Shown: piece after piece, positions 17,067-25,429 of the stretch
Layout of the letters: each line of letters opens with the position of its first letter
How positions within the stretch are numbered: position 1 is the first letter of the stretch
The notes under the pieces: model-generated
Told to the model about the DNA's origin: nothing
Database searches by the model: none
What the model saw: the letters and a program-made list of their open reading frames with translations, nothing else
Translations under genes and position numbers: made by a program
NCBI RefSeq assembly: GCF_907165215.1
Contig: NZ_CAJRAY010000095.1
Location: 7,982-42,188 of the forward strand
Reading direction: 5' to 3'
DNA from: Thermobacillus xylanilyticus
Lineage (GTDB): Bacteria > Bacillota > Bacilli > Paenibacillales > Paenibacillaceae
Length of the DNA: 34,207 bases

Positions 17067-17864
17067 TCATGAATTCAGAATAAAGGTATCGATGACGTGC
17101 TTGACGCCGTCTTCATTGTTCGTCTTCGTGACGAAGCCGGCGATCGCTTTCAGCGATTCGATCGCATTGCCCATGGCGACGCCGAGGCCGGCGGCTTCGA
17201 TCATCTCGCGGTCGTTCCAGGAATCGCCGACGGCGATGGTCTGCTCCATGGTGCAGCCGACATGGCGGGCGAGCGCGGCAAGCGCATGCCCCTTCGTCGC
17301 TTCCGGATGGAGGAATTCGAGATAGTTCGGTTTGGATTTCGTGATATGGACGCGGCCTTTGTAAACCGGTCTCAGCTCGTCCGCGATCCGGTCGAGCTCG
17401 TCCGGATCGCCGATGATCAGCATTTTCGATTGCGGCCTGTCGATCAGCTTGTCGAGATCGGGTTCCACGCGATAGGGCACGTCGGAACGTTCGGCATATT
17501 CCCGAACCTTGTCGTTGTCTTCGGCCGCGTAGAGTTCGTCTTCCGTGTAAAGCTGCAAGTGCAGGCCGTTCCGCCGGCAGTAGTCCAGAATTTCCCGCGC
17601 GGCGTCCGCCGGCACGTTCCGCTCGTACAGCACATTGCCGTCGAACGGCGTTTTGACGAGCGCTCCCTGGTAGGTGATGATCGGCACGTTCAGCCCGATC
17701 TGCTCGGCAATCCGGCTGGCCGAGGCGAACATCCGGCCCGTGGCCAGCGTCACCGTGACGCCCCGTTTCACGGCTTCGGCGAGCGCGGCCCGCGTCGCGT
17801 CCGTGATGCGCCCGTCGTCGGTCAGCAGCGTGTCGTCGATGTCAATGGCGATCAGTCGGTACAT
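17067..17864 (-). CDS. Cof-type HAD-IIB family phosphatase
   Basis: 265 residues, typical of the YidA/Cof family that dephosphorylates small phosphorylated metabolites, often sugar phosphates or FMN/PLP. HAD motif I is DIDDTLLTDDG, with nucleophile Asp8 and acid Asp10. Motif II is TLATGR, the motif III Lys lies in ATKGHAL, and motif IV is GDSWNDREMI. The C2B cap lies between about residues 85 and 190. Start 17864 has GGGAGAA about 6 bases upstream; an alternative start 36 bases earlier adds an unconserved N-terminus. Confidence 0.92.
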   Translation of the reverse strand: MYRLIAIDIDDTLLTDDGRITDATRAALAEAVKRGVTVTLATGRMFASASRIAEQIGLNVPIITYQGALVKTPFDGNVLYERNVPADAAREILDYCRRNGLHLQLYTEDELYAAEDNDKVREYAERSDVPYRVEPDLDKLIDRPQSKMLIIGDPDELDRIADELRPVYKGRVHITKSKPNYLEFLHPEATKGHALAALARHVGCTMEQTIAVGDSWNDREMIEAAGLGVAMGNAIESLKAIAGFVTKTNNEDGVKHVIDTFILNS

Positions 17865-17929
17865 GGTTTCTCCCGCTCCTTTGTTTCGGGCTGTCGGCAC
17901 AACTTGCCGGCCCCGTATCTGTCAGACCG

Positions 17930-17959
17930 ATTGTAGCGCAATGCCGGCTTGCGCGGCAA
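17930..17959 (-). promoter_or_regulatory. Putative sigma-A promoter of the HAD phosphatase gene
   Basis: Read on the minus strand: TTGCCG (17954-17959), an 18-base spacer and TACAAT (17930-17935), about 65 bases before the start codon. Confidence 0.45.
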
Positions 17960-18078
17960 CATGCGGATGCCGCAAGCCTCGGCCGGATGGAGCTTGCGCC
18001 GCCCGGTTTTGCCGCTTCAAAACGTTCTGTCCCGCCGCCTCGCCGCATATGCTGGATCATGTCCAACCCGGGATTCGC

Positions 18079-18107
18079 TTGAAGCCATGTCCGGAATGCG
18101 GTATCGT
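18079..18107 (+). promoter_or_regulatory. Putative sigma-A promoter of the S41 protease gene
   Basis: TTGAAG (18079-18084), a 17-base spacer and TATCGT (18102-18107). Each hexamer has four of six consensus bases. Its position, about 30 bases before the start codon, is right for a short leader. Confidence 0.35.
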
Positions 18108-18135
18108 GGAGTATGCGACTGGAGTGAACGGAGCG

Positions 18136-19575
18136 ATGCGAAAGATGGAGACGGATTCGAAGATGAAGCGGCAGGGAGCGGGGCTGCTCGTTGTCCTGGC
18201 GGTCCTGCTGGTCACGGCCGCCGCGGGTTTTCTGGCCGGGAGATGGTGGATGATGGAGCGGTATCCGATGCTGAAGGATCCCGCTTTTGCCAATCTGGAC
18301 TATACCTACCGGGAAATCATGAGCGATTACTTGTACGGCGCCGATTCTTCCGAGCTGATTCACGGAGCGGCGAAGGGGATGGCGGCGTCGCTGCGGGACC
18401 CCTACTCGGCCTATTATGCCGGGGAAGAGGGCAAGGAGTATGTGCAGCGGTACGACGACCATATCGTCGGGATCGGCGTCGAGATCCGCGAGGAAGACGG
18501 CGAGTTCGTCGTCACGTCGGCCTACAAGGGCGCGCCGGCGGATGAGGCCGGCATCCGCAAGGACGATGTCATCGTCGCCGTGGACGGCGTGTCCATGAAG
18601 GGCAAGACGATGCAGGAGCTCGTCAGCCGGACGCGCGGCGAAGTCGGCACGAAGGTGACGATCACCATCAGGCGCGACGGCCTGACGGAGCCGTTCGACG
18701 TGACGCTCGTGCGGGAAGAGATTCCGGTGACGACGGTCTACGCGGAGATGCTGGATGACGGCATCGGCAAAGTGCAGATTACGCGGTTCGCGGAAGGCAC
18801 CGGCAAAGAGTTCGGGAAAGCGGTCGACGAGCTGCTCGCGCAAGGCATGAGAGGGCTCCTGCTCGATCTCCGCTCCAATCCGGGCGGACTGCTCAGCTCG
18901 ACCCTTGAAGTGGCCAGCCGGCTCATTCCGAAGGACAAGGTCATCCTCGAAGTGGTGTACAAGGACGAGAAGCGGCGGATCACCTATACCTCGACGCAGA
19001 GCAAAGCGTGGGATAAGCCGATCACCGTGCTCATCGACGAGAGCTCGGCCAGCTCGGCCGAGGTGCTGGCCGCGGCGCTGCGCGATTCGGCCGGAGCGAA
19101 GCTCGTCGGCATGAAGACGTTCGGCAAGGGCGTCGTGCAGACGTTCCGCCCCCTCAAGGACGGATCGGTGCTGAAGCTGACGGAGTCGGAATGGGTGACC
19201 CCGAGCGGCGGCAGAATCAACAAGGTCGGCATCGAGCCGCATGTCGAGGTCGGGCTTCCGGAATACGCCTCGCTGCCGGTGCTGCCGACGGACGAAGTGC
19301 TCAAGGTAGGTTCGCTCGGCCAGGACGTGCGGACGGCGGAACTGATGCTGGAAGCGGTCGGCTACGATCCGGGCGAGCCCGAAGGGATCTACGACGAGCG
19401 GACGGCCGCGGCGGTCGAGCGGTTCCAGCGTGACGAGCGGCTGACGCCGACGGGCACGATCAGCGGACGCACGGCGTTCAAACTGATGGACCGGCTGCGG
19501 ACGAAGCTGAAGGAAGAAGACCCGCAGCTCAAGGAAGCGGTGCGCACGCTGCGCGGGATGATCGAGGGCAAGTAA
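18136..19575 (+). CDS. S41 C-terminal processing peptidase (CtpA/CtpB type) with peptidoglycan-binding domain
   Basis: 479 residues. After a signal-anchor helix (about 15-36) come a helical N-terminal part, a PDZ domain (about 107-190) that controls substrate access, the S41 catalytic core, and a C-terminal PG_binding_1 domain (about 393-455; LGQDVRTAELMLEAVGYDPG). The Ser-Lys-Gln catalytic set of the CtpB type fits Ser306 in ESSASSAEVLA, and Lys331 and Gln335 in KTFGKGVVQ. It should act outside the membrane, tethered and docked to the wall, cutting exposed C-termini. ATG 18136 has GGAG only 2 bases away, so ATG 18145 is also possible. It converges on the M14 gene. Confidence 0.92.
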   Translation: MRKMETDSKMKRQGAGLLVVLAVLLVTAAAGFLAGRWWMMERYPMLKDPAFANLDYTYREIMSDYLYGADSSELIHGAAKGMAASLRDPYSAYYAGEEGKEYVQRYDDHIVGIGVEIREEDGEFVVTSAYKGAPADEAGIRKDDVIVAVDGVSMKGKTMQELVSRTRGEVGTKVTITIRRDGLTEPFDVTLVREEIPVTTVYAEMLDDGIGKVQITRFAEGTGKEFGKAVDELLAQGMRGLLLDLRSNPGGLLSSTLEVASRLIPKDKVILEVVYKDEKRRITYTSTQSKAWDKPITVLIDESSASSAEVLAAALRDSAGAKLVGMKTFGKGVVQTFRPLKDGSVLKLTESEWVTPSGGRINKVGIEPHVEVGLPEYASLPVLPTDEVLKVGSLGQDVRTAELMLEAVGYDPGEPEGIYDERTAAAVERFQRDERLTPTGTISGRTAFKLMDRLRTKLKEEDPQLKEAVRTLRGMIEGK

Positions 19576-19608
19576 TTTCTGCAGCCCATCCGCCGGCCGG
19601 GGCGCGGA

Positions 19609-21042
19609 TCATTCCCCGAACAAATTCGCTTCCTTCACCCAGCGCGTGCCTTGCGGCGTCACGACCATGATCCAGTCGTTCCACCGCTCCAGCGCCGTCG
19701 CCGACGGCGCGTCGAGCGGCTGCGGGGCCGGCGCCGCATCGAGCGGCGACAAATACTGCGCCATGTCCGGCGCCAGCCGCACCGGGATGCCGCCGAGCGG
19801 CTCGAACGTGCCGGACGGCGAGCGGCCGGCCCAGGCCCAGCGCGGGCCGGCTTCCGTCGCGATCTCCGCCCAGCCGCCTTTCGTGCGGAGCAGCTTGTAG
19901 CGCCCCGGATAGAGCGTCCCGAGCTTCGCCGACCGATGGTCCGGCCAGCGGTAAGCCGGCTGCTCGGCCGTCAGCCGGATCTCGCCGGACGCGTAGGCGG
20001 CGGTCTGGCGCGCCAGCCACAGATTGTACGCTTCCCCGGCGAGCATCCAGCCCGTATCGCGATGCCGCGGCCAGATCCGCTCCCATTCGGAGAGCGGCAC
20101 GTTCGTCTCGCCGGCCGGGCGGCCGAGTTCGGCCGTAAGCCCCGGACGGCCGAACGACTGGATGAACCAGTCCGTGTATCCGCCGCCGGAAGGGTTGGCG
20201 GCGGGCTGGACGAGCCGGTAGCCCGTCATCCCGGCATACCGGGTCGCGATGGCGCGGTCGCGGGCGACATGCTCCGGTTTCGTATGGAAATGCCAGTAGA
20301 CGATCTCGCCGGACGAATGATACGCGACGGCGATCTCCGGATTCGTCTCCTTCGTCGCTTCCGCCATCGCCTGCGCTTCCTTCGCCGCAAGCGGTTCCTT
20401 GCCTCTGTAATTCATGTAATAAGGCCCGGATCCCGGCTGGTTGATATTCTCCCAATCCGCCGGGTACTGCCGGTTCAGGTCGATCCCCTTCGCATTCGCT
20501 TTCCACCTTTTGAAGTTGCTGCTTCCGCCGTTCATGGCAATGAGATCCGCGCGGGCCTCTTCCGGAAAAGCCGACAGCCCGAACTGCTGCAGGGTGACGC
20601 CGTCGGGATTGACCATCGGCACGAACCGGAACGTGACGCGGTGCAGCAAGTCGCGGACCGGCGCGCCGTTCCACGTTTCGTTCCGTACATACGCCTGCGC
20701 GTAATGATCCAGCATGGACATGATCAGAATGGTGGTGATCCATTCGCGGGCATGGTGGGAGCCGTTCAGCATGACGTACGCGTCGCCGAGACCGAGATCG
20801 GCCGCCCAGATATCGCGTCCGTATTCGCTCTCGCCGATGGCATGCAGACGGATCAGTCCGGGATAGGTCTCCTCCAGCTGCTTCAGATCGCGCACCATGA
20901 TGTCATACGAATACACTTGCTTCGGATTGACGACGCCGGCGGCCGGCCGCGATGCCGAGGCCGATGCAGGTTCCGCAGCCGCTGCAGGCAAAGCCGAAAT
21001 CAACACGACAGACAATAAGACAAGTCCCCAATAACGCAGCAA
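19609..21042 (-). CDS. Secreted M14-family zinc carboxypeptidase
   Basis: 477 residues. A signal peptide occupies about residues 1-23 (hydrophobic, ending ALPAAAA). The M14 catalytic domain (about 40-345) has the zinc ligands His97 and Glu100 in SHHARE and His242 in AYHSSGE. It also has DLNRQYP with the substrate-binding Asn-Arg and the general base Glu305 in GLTAELG. The C-terminal ~130 residues look like one or two SH3-like repeats (YPGRYKLLRTKGGWAEI), which often bind wall. It may be a peptidoglycan peptide or protein carboxypeptidase, similar to gamma-D-glutamyl-diamino acid endopeptidases; the exact substrate is unknown. The TTG start (21042) has a poor ribosome binding site but is the only sensible start before an in-frame stop. 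Confidence 0.9.
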   Translation of the reverse strand: MLRYWGLVLLSVVLISALPAAAAEPASASASRPAAGVVNPKQVYSYDIMVRDLKQLEETYPGLIRLHAIGESEYGRDIWAADLGLGDAYVMLNGSHHAREWITTILIMSMLDHYAQAYVRNETWNGAPVRDLLHRVTFRFVPMVNPDGVTLQQFGLSAFPEEARADLIAMNGGSSNFKRWKANAKGIDLNRQYPADWENINQPGSGPYYMNYRGKEPLAAKEAQAMAEATKETNPEIAVAYHSSGEIVYWHFHTKPEHVARDRAIATRYAGMTGYRLVQPAANPSGGGYTDWFIQSFGRPGLTAELGRPAGETNVPLSEWERIWPRHRDTGWMLAGEAYNLWLARQTAAYASGEIRLTAEQPAYRWPDHRSAKLGTLYPGRYKLLRTKGGWAEIATEAGPRWAWAGRSPSGTFEPLGGIPVRLAPDMAQYLSPLDAAPAPQPLDAPSATALERWNDWIMVVTPQGTRWVKEANLFGE

Positions 21043-21080
21043 TGCCGAAGAACCCCGTTTCGTCGAAAGTTGAAGTCAGA

Positions 21081-21097
21081 AGAGCGCGGCGCGCTCT
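21081..21097. repeat. G/C-rich palindrome between map and the M14 gene
   Basis: AGAGCGCG-G-CGCGCTCT, followed at 21103-21123 by a second dyad TTGAC-N11-GTCAA. The pair lies between the map stop codon and the M14 start codon on the minus strand. The first could be a weak map terminator, though it has no T tract; the second could be an operator. Confidence 0.35.
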
Positions 21098-21187
21098 CCG
21101 GATTGACCTCAATTCGACGTCAAACGGCGAAATCCTTCGGCATCATGCCATTTCGTGCCGGCAATATTACACACTGCAGCGATAAAG

Positions 21188-21934
21188 TTACTGCGCTGTC
21201 AGGATCTCCGGTCCGTCCGCCGTGATGGCGACGACATGCTCGTACTGGGCCGCCCGTTTGCCGTCCAGCGTGCGCGCGGTCCAGCCGTCCTCGTCGATCG
21301 TCATGAAATAGGTGCCCTCCGTAAGCATCGGCTCGATGGTGAACACCATGCCTTCTTTCAGGCGCAGCCCCTTGCCCGGTTTGCCCACGTGCATGTAGCC
21401 CGGCTCTTCATGCAGGCTGCGGCCGATGCCGTGGGCCAGCAGATCGCGCACGACGCCGTAGCCGTTCCGCTCGGCATGCGTCTGGATGGCGTGGGCGATG
21501 TCGCCGAGCCGGTTGCCGACCTTCGCCTGTGCAATGCCGAGCTCCAGGCATTCGCGCGTCACCCGCATGAGCCGCTCGGCTTCGGGCGAGACGCGGCCGA
21601 CGGCGTAAGTCCACGCCGAATCGCCCAGCCAGCCGTCCAGCTCCGCGACCGTGTCGATTGTGACAATGTCGCCTTCCTTCAGCGGCTCATCGTTCGGAAA
21701 ACCGTGCGCGATCACGTCGTTGACAGAGGCGCACGTGGCGTAAGGGTATCCCTTGTAGCCGATCTGGTAAGGTCTTGCGCCATGCTCCGCCATGATCGAT
21801 TCGACGAGCCTGTCGATCTCCATCGTCGTCACGCCGGGCTTGATCATGCGCGCGATTTGGCGATGGCATTCGGCCACCACCTGTCCCGCCCGGCGCATCG
21901 CCTCGATATCGCGTCTGCTTTTCAGTTCGATCAT
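21188..21934 (-). CDS. map: Methionine aminopeptidase, type I
   Basis: 248 residues. It removes the initiator Met from nascent proteins. The two-metal site is intact and spaced as in E. coli: Asp94, Asp105 (GDSAWT), His168 (LAHGIGR), Glu201 (FTIEPM) and Glu232 (YEHVV), with His77 in AHGFPNDEP. Start 21934 (MIELKSRRDI) has AAAGGAAGA about 8 bases upstream and begins like relatives; the frame extends 31 codons further up without a good site. It stands alone rather than in the usual secY-adk-map-infA ribosomal context, so it is probably a second copy. Confidence 0.95.
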   Translation of the reverse strand: MIELKSRRDIEAMRRAGQVVAECHRQIARMIKPGVTTMEIDRLVESIMAEHGARPYQIGYKGYPYATCASVNDVIAHGFPNDEPLKEGDIVTIDTVAELDGWLGDSAWTYAVGRVSPEAERLMRVTRECLELGIAQAKVGNRLGDIAHAIQTHAERNGYGVVRDLLAHGIGRSLHEEPGYMHVGKPGKGLRLKEGMVFTIEPMLTEGTYFMTIDEDGWTARTLDGKRAAQYEHVVAITADGPEILTAQ

Positions 21935-22025
21935 CGTCGTTCTTCCTTTCTCTGCTTGACGTGGGATCGGTCTTGCATTGCTGTCTCGTCCGGTATCGCC
22001 GATTGACGATCGCCTTTTCATGAAC

Positions 22026-22055
22026 ACTCTATCACAAATGGCCGTCCGATGTGCA
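22026..22055 (-). promoter_or_regulatory. Putative sigma-A promoter of map
   Basis: On the minus strand: TGCACA (22050-22055), an 18-base spacer and TAGAGT (22026-22031) with an extended TGA. The 302-base gap 21935-22236 also holds plus-strand candidates for the next gene: TTGACC (22081) with TATGAT (22102) at a short 15-base spacing, and a lone TACAAT at 22158. None of these is strong. Confidence 0.35.
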
Positions 22056-22236
22056 TTCTTTCACCAAGTAAGTTCAAAACTTGACCGGTCCGGCAAGAAG
22101 TTATGATCGGGGTATCGATCTTGCATTCTTGTTATGTCAGCCCATCCCCCCCGGCGCTACAATGGAATCAGAACCGCTAAGATGCGGCTTGCATCAACGA
22201 CTTGCGGTACGAATACTGAAAAGGGGGATGTCGCTC

Positions 22237-22812
22237 ATGGCCTTTTGGGGATCGTACCGAATCCAGAAGCAGCATGCCGGCACCCGGACGAAAAGCGGGG
22301 ACGCGGCAGGCGGGAAGGCGGTCAGCGATATTTGGAACCGGCATGTGGCGGAATCGGACGGCAGCAGGCTGCTCCGTCCCGAGGATATCGGCGTGCTGGC
22401 CGCCATGGGATACCGCGCCGTGCAATTCGAACTGCTGTGGCCCGCAGTCTTGCAGATCGACGGAACGCCGAATGAAGACGGCATCAAACGCTGCCTCGGG
22501 CTGATCGAAACGATCCGTCAATACGGCATGACGCCGATCATCGCCGCCTGCCGCTGGGAGCGGCCGCTGTGGGTGCGGCTCGATGGCGGCTGGGTGAATG
22601 TGAAATCGGAAGAACGTTACCAGACCTATATCGACAACCTGCACAGCCACTTCGGAAAAGTCGCGGTCATCCGGAACCGGCCGCATGAACCGTGGGACGC
22701 GGCTGCCAGGGAGCTGAAGTGGCTGCGCGCATTCGGCCGGAATCCGGTCGAGGCGATGGCAAGCCGGTACCGGATCGATAGCGCCGGCGGCAGCCTTGCC
22801 TATCCGTCCTGA
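22237..22812 (+). CDS. Small protein equal to the N-terminal third of a GH1 glycosidase
   Basis: 191 residues. The whole protein lines up with the first part of family 1 beta-glucosidases. FWGSYRIQKQHAG matches the FLWGxATSxxQxEG signature and RPEDIGVLAAMGY the KEDIxLMxxLG helix. FELLWPAVLQIDGTPNEDG matches the FSxxWPRIxPxGxGxxNxxG block, and CRWERP...GGWVN matches HWDxP...GGWxN. FG, exactly ten residues and EPW end the match, as in the FG...NEPW acid/base motif (here HEPW, Glu151). The rest of the barrel, including the nucleophile motif, is absent. It has its own start (AAGGGGG 9 bases before ATG 22237), a short non-GH1 tail and a terminator. It cannot be a normal glycosidase; it could be a binding or regulatory relic. 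Confidence 0.75.
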   Translation: MAFWGSYRIQKQHAGTRTKSGDAAGGKAVSDIWNRHVAESDGSRLLRPEDIGVLAAMGYRAVQFELLWPAVLQIDGTPNEDGIKRCLGLIETIRQYGMTPIIAACRWERPLWVRLDGGWVNVKSEERYQTYIDNLHSHFGKVAVIRNRPHEPWDAAARELKWLRAFGRNPVEAMASRYRIDSAGGSLAYPS

Positions 22813-22826
22813 TCCCCTTGAACGCC

Positions 22827-22864
22827 AAACGGCTTCGCATTTGATGCGAAGCCGGTTTCTTGTT
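22827..22864. terminator. Bidirectional terminator between the GH1-like and S1C genes
   Basis: A perfect 10-bp stem GGCTTCGCAT / ATGCGAAGCC with a 3-base loop, flanked by AAAC and GGTTTCTTG. It lies between two convergent genes. Confidence 0.75.
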
Positions 22865-22871
22865 GCGTGCT

Positions 22872-23795
22872 TCACGGCCCGCCTGCTTCATGCTCCGGCA
22901 ACTCGGGCAGCAACGCATCCAGATCCCGGAGCGGCACGGCGAGTCCGACCTGTTTCTTTCCGCCCTGATCCATGATTTCACCCGCGGCGTAGATGACGGC
23001 GATGGCGCGGCCATGCTCGTTGATGACCGGGCTGCCGCTGCTCCCCTTGTGCACCGGCGCGTCGATCGCCATAACCGGTTGGCTTCGGCCCTGAATCGGC
23101 AGCATGCCCAGCACTTTGCCTTCGCTTGCGATCTGCTTGAGATCCAGCGGATTGCCGATCACATAGACGTGCGCGCCGGGTTCCCAATCGTGTTCCCGCT
23201 CGATTTCAATCGCCGGCAGCCGCTTTCCCCCGCTGTCCACCTGCAGGACGGCAAGATCCAAATCCGGGTCAAATCGGACGACGTCCGCCGCAAATCTTGC
23301 GTTTTCCCCGGGAAATTCAACGATGAAATAAGCGGCGTCTTCGATCACGTGATAGTTGGTGACAATGTACCCGTCCGAAACATGGAACCCTGATCCTTTG
23401 CCTTTGTCCGTGGCGACCAGGACAACGGCTTTCTTGTAGTGCCGGACTTCCTCGCGGCCGGACAGTTCCCTGGATTTGAACAGAAGCGGCAGCGTCTGCA
23501 TGTTGTAGATTTGGGGCCAAAACGCCAGGATGTTGCCGATCAAGGCGGCAACGAGCAGCCCGATGACGGCGTTCCTGAACCATTTGCGCCTTGCGGGCGG
23601 CTCATCATCCATGTCCGCATCAAGATCATCATCGGGATCATCATTGTGATCCGTGTACGGCTCATCCGTCCCGTGAATCGGCTCTATCCCGCCGCCCGGC
23701 TCATGGGTCCCGCCGAGCCGCTCATGAACGGAGCCTTGCTCCGGCTCCGGCTCATGCGGCGGTTGATTTCCGTTGTCGTTGTTGCCCTTAAGCAA
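22872..23795 (-). CDS. Membrane-anchored S1C (HtrA-like) serine protease without PDZ domain
   Basis: 307 residues. The first ~70 residues are hydrophilic, with many Asp, Glu, His, Pro and Gly. One membrane helix follows at about 75-93, then a trypsin-like protease domain outside. The catalytic triad is visible: His149 in TNYHVIE, Asp180 in DLDLAVL and Ser253 in HKGSSGSPVIN. There is no PDZ domain; the protein ends right after the protease fold. TTG 23795 has GAGGAGGAA about 5 bases upstream, an excellent site. It starts 26 bases after the response regulator stop codon, so it is the third gene of the kinase-regulator operon. It may be part of an envelope stress or signalling response; the target is unknown. 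Confidence 0.9.
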   Translation of the reverse strand: MLKGNNDNGNQPPHEPEPEQGSVHERLGGTHEPGGGIEPIHGTDEPYTDHNDDPDDDLDADMDDEPPARRKWFRNAVIGLLVAALIGNILAFWPQIYNMQTLPLLFKSRELSGREEVRHYKKAVVLVATDKGKGSGFHVSDGYIVTNYHVIEDAAYFIVEFPGENARFAADVVRFDPDLDLAVLQVDSGGKRLPAIEIEREHDWEPGAHVYVIGNPLDLKQIASEGKVLGMLPIQGRSQPVMAIDAPVHKGSSGSPVINEHGRAIAVIYAAGEIMDQGGKKQVGLAVPLRDLDALLPELPEHEAGGP

Positions 23796-23821
23796 GCCGG
23801 TTCCTCCTCAATCCCCGAACC

Positions 23822-25429
23822 TCATTCCGCCCGGTCCCGGTATTCCTGCGGCGTGAGACCGGAATATTCCTTGAACAATTTGATGAAATAATGCGCATTG
23901 GAATAGCCGAGCATGGTGGTGATCTCGTAAATTTTCAGGCGGGTGTTGCGAAGCAGATGCGTGGCCTGTTCCATCTTTCTGCGATAGATGGCATCGCTGA
24001 TATTCTGTCCCGTCTCCTGTTTGTACACTTTGGACAAATAGACGGGGTGAAGCGACACGTGATGCGCGATCGATTGCAGCGTTGCCGATTCCAGGTTGGC
24101 GTCAATGTATTCGTGCACCTGCCGGACGAGCTGTCTGCGCGTATTGTTCATCTCGGCTTCCAGTTCGCTCCGGATGCGGGTTGCCAATTGCGCGGCCCAT
24201 TCTTTCAACTCCGCCGCATCCGGCGGCGGCTCCCGGTCGGCCAGATCGGCGCCCGCCAGATCGGACAGCATCTTGCCGTTCTTGTGCGCGATATAGAAGC
24301 ACGCGGCGAGCAGCTGGCTGTGAATCTCGCGGAGATGTTCAGCGGTGTCGATGCGTTTTGCGGACAGTTCCGCGAACACCGCTTCGAGCTTCTCCATCGC
24401 GTTCTCCCACTGGTCGGATTCGAACAGCTGCATGAAAGACGGAGGCTCGTACAACCGGGTCAAGACGGCGACGTCCGCGGGCGCGTCATCGCGGTCCATC
24501 GTCATGAAGAAGCCGTGTTCGCTTCCGATATAACGGCGAAGCAGGCCGAGCGACGACTGGTACAGTCCGGGGAGGTCGTCCGGCAGGATGCCCGTCCGGC
24601 TGATGACGACCGAGACGCGTCCGCGCAAATATTGCTCGACGTTGCGCTGCAGCTCTTCCGCCAGCAAGGTGATCCTGGCGCAGGATTCGCCGTCCGGGTC
24701 TCCGTCCGCTCCGCCCGCCGGCTTCACCGCGTACACGAGATGGCCGAGCTCGTCCTTGCAGTTCCACAGCGCGAATTCATCGGCGTACAGCTCGCGGGCG
24801 ATATTGTCGATCGCGTATTCGAACAGGAACATATCGTCCGCCGAGAACGAATGAAACCCCTCCAGCCGCATCGTCATCAGCGCGACCCGGCAGCCCGCCT
24901 CGAACGGAAGCTGGAACTTCGCAAGCTGCGAAACGAGCCGGTCGGGGGATATTTTTTTGCCCTGGATCAGGTCGCGGAGCAGATTGTTGCGGAGAAGCGG
25001 CAGATGCTCCTCGAAAATGCTGACCGCCCGCTCGTACGACGCGATTTCCTGCCATTCCCGGCGGATCGTCCGGATGACGTGCTCCAGCTTCCGCATGAAC
25101 GCCTCGTCGCTGATCGGCTTCGTCAAATAGTCCGACACGCCGATCTCCAGCGCCTGCTGCGCATAGCCGAACTCCGCGTAACCGGACAGCAGGATCACCT
25201 TCGTCTGCTTCCATTTCTTCCGGATGACGGCAGCCAGCTCCAGGCCGGACATGCCGGGCATCGTGATGTCCGTCACGACGATGTCGATCGGCCTTCGGCC
25301 GAGGATGTCGAGCGCCTCCGCTCCGGAGTACGCCTTGAACACCGCCTCGATGCCCAGCCTGTCCCAATCGATCGTCAAGGCCAGGTCGTCCACCGCGAAC
25401 GGTTCGTCATCGACAAGCAGGATCTTCAT
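23822..25429 (-). CDS. YesN-type response regulator (REC plus AraC helix-turn-helix)
   Basis: 535 residues. The receiver domain (1-120) has the acidic pair Asp7-Asp8, phospho-acceptor Asp54 in VVTDITMPGMSG and Lys104 in YLTKP. A long middle region (about 130-425) of the YesN kind follows. Two AraC-type helix-turn-helix motifs lie at about 430-533 (ESATLQSIAHHVSLHPVYLSKVYK and later TTMLGYSNAHYFIKLFKEYSG). Such regulators activate sugar-uptake and polysaccharide-use genes. The ATG overlaps the kinase stop by 4 bases, with AGGAGGTG about 8 bases upstream inside the kinase gene, showing tight coupling. The next gene in the operon is the S1C protease. Confidence 0.93.
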   Translation of the reverse strand: MKILLVDDEPFAVDDLALTIDWDRLGIEAVFKAYSGAEALDILGRRPIDIVVTDITMPGMSGLELAAVIRKKWKQTKVILLSGYAEFGYAQQALEIGVSDYLTKPISDEAFMRKLEHVIRTIRREWQEIASYERAVSIFEEHLPLLRNNLLRDLIQGKKISPDRLVSQLAKFQLPFEAGCRVALMTMRLEGFHSFSADDMFLFEYAIDNIARELYADEFALWNCKDELGHLVYAVKPAGGADGDPDGESCARITLLAEELQRNVEQYLRGRVSVVISRTGILPDDLPGLYQSSLGLLRRYIGSEHGFFMTMDRDDAPADVAVLTRLYEPPSFMQLFESDQWENAMEKLEAVFAELSAKRIDTAEHLREIHSQLLAACFYIAHKNGKMLSDLAGADLADREPPPDAAELKEWAAQLATRIRSELEAEMNNTRRQLVRQVHEYIDANLESATLQSIAHHVSLHPVYLSKVYKQETGQNISDAIYRRKMEQATHLLRNTRLKIYEITTMLGYSNAHYFIKLFKEYSGLTPQEYRDRAE

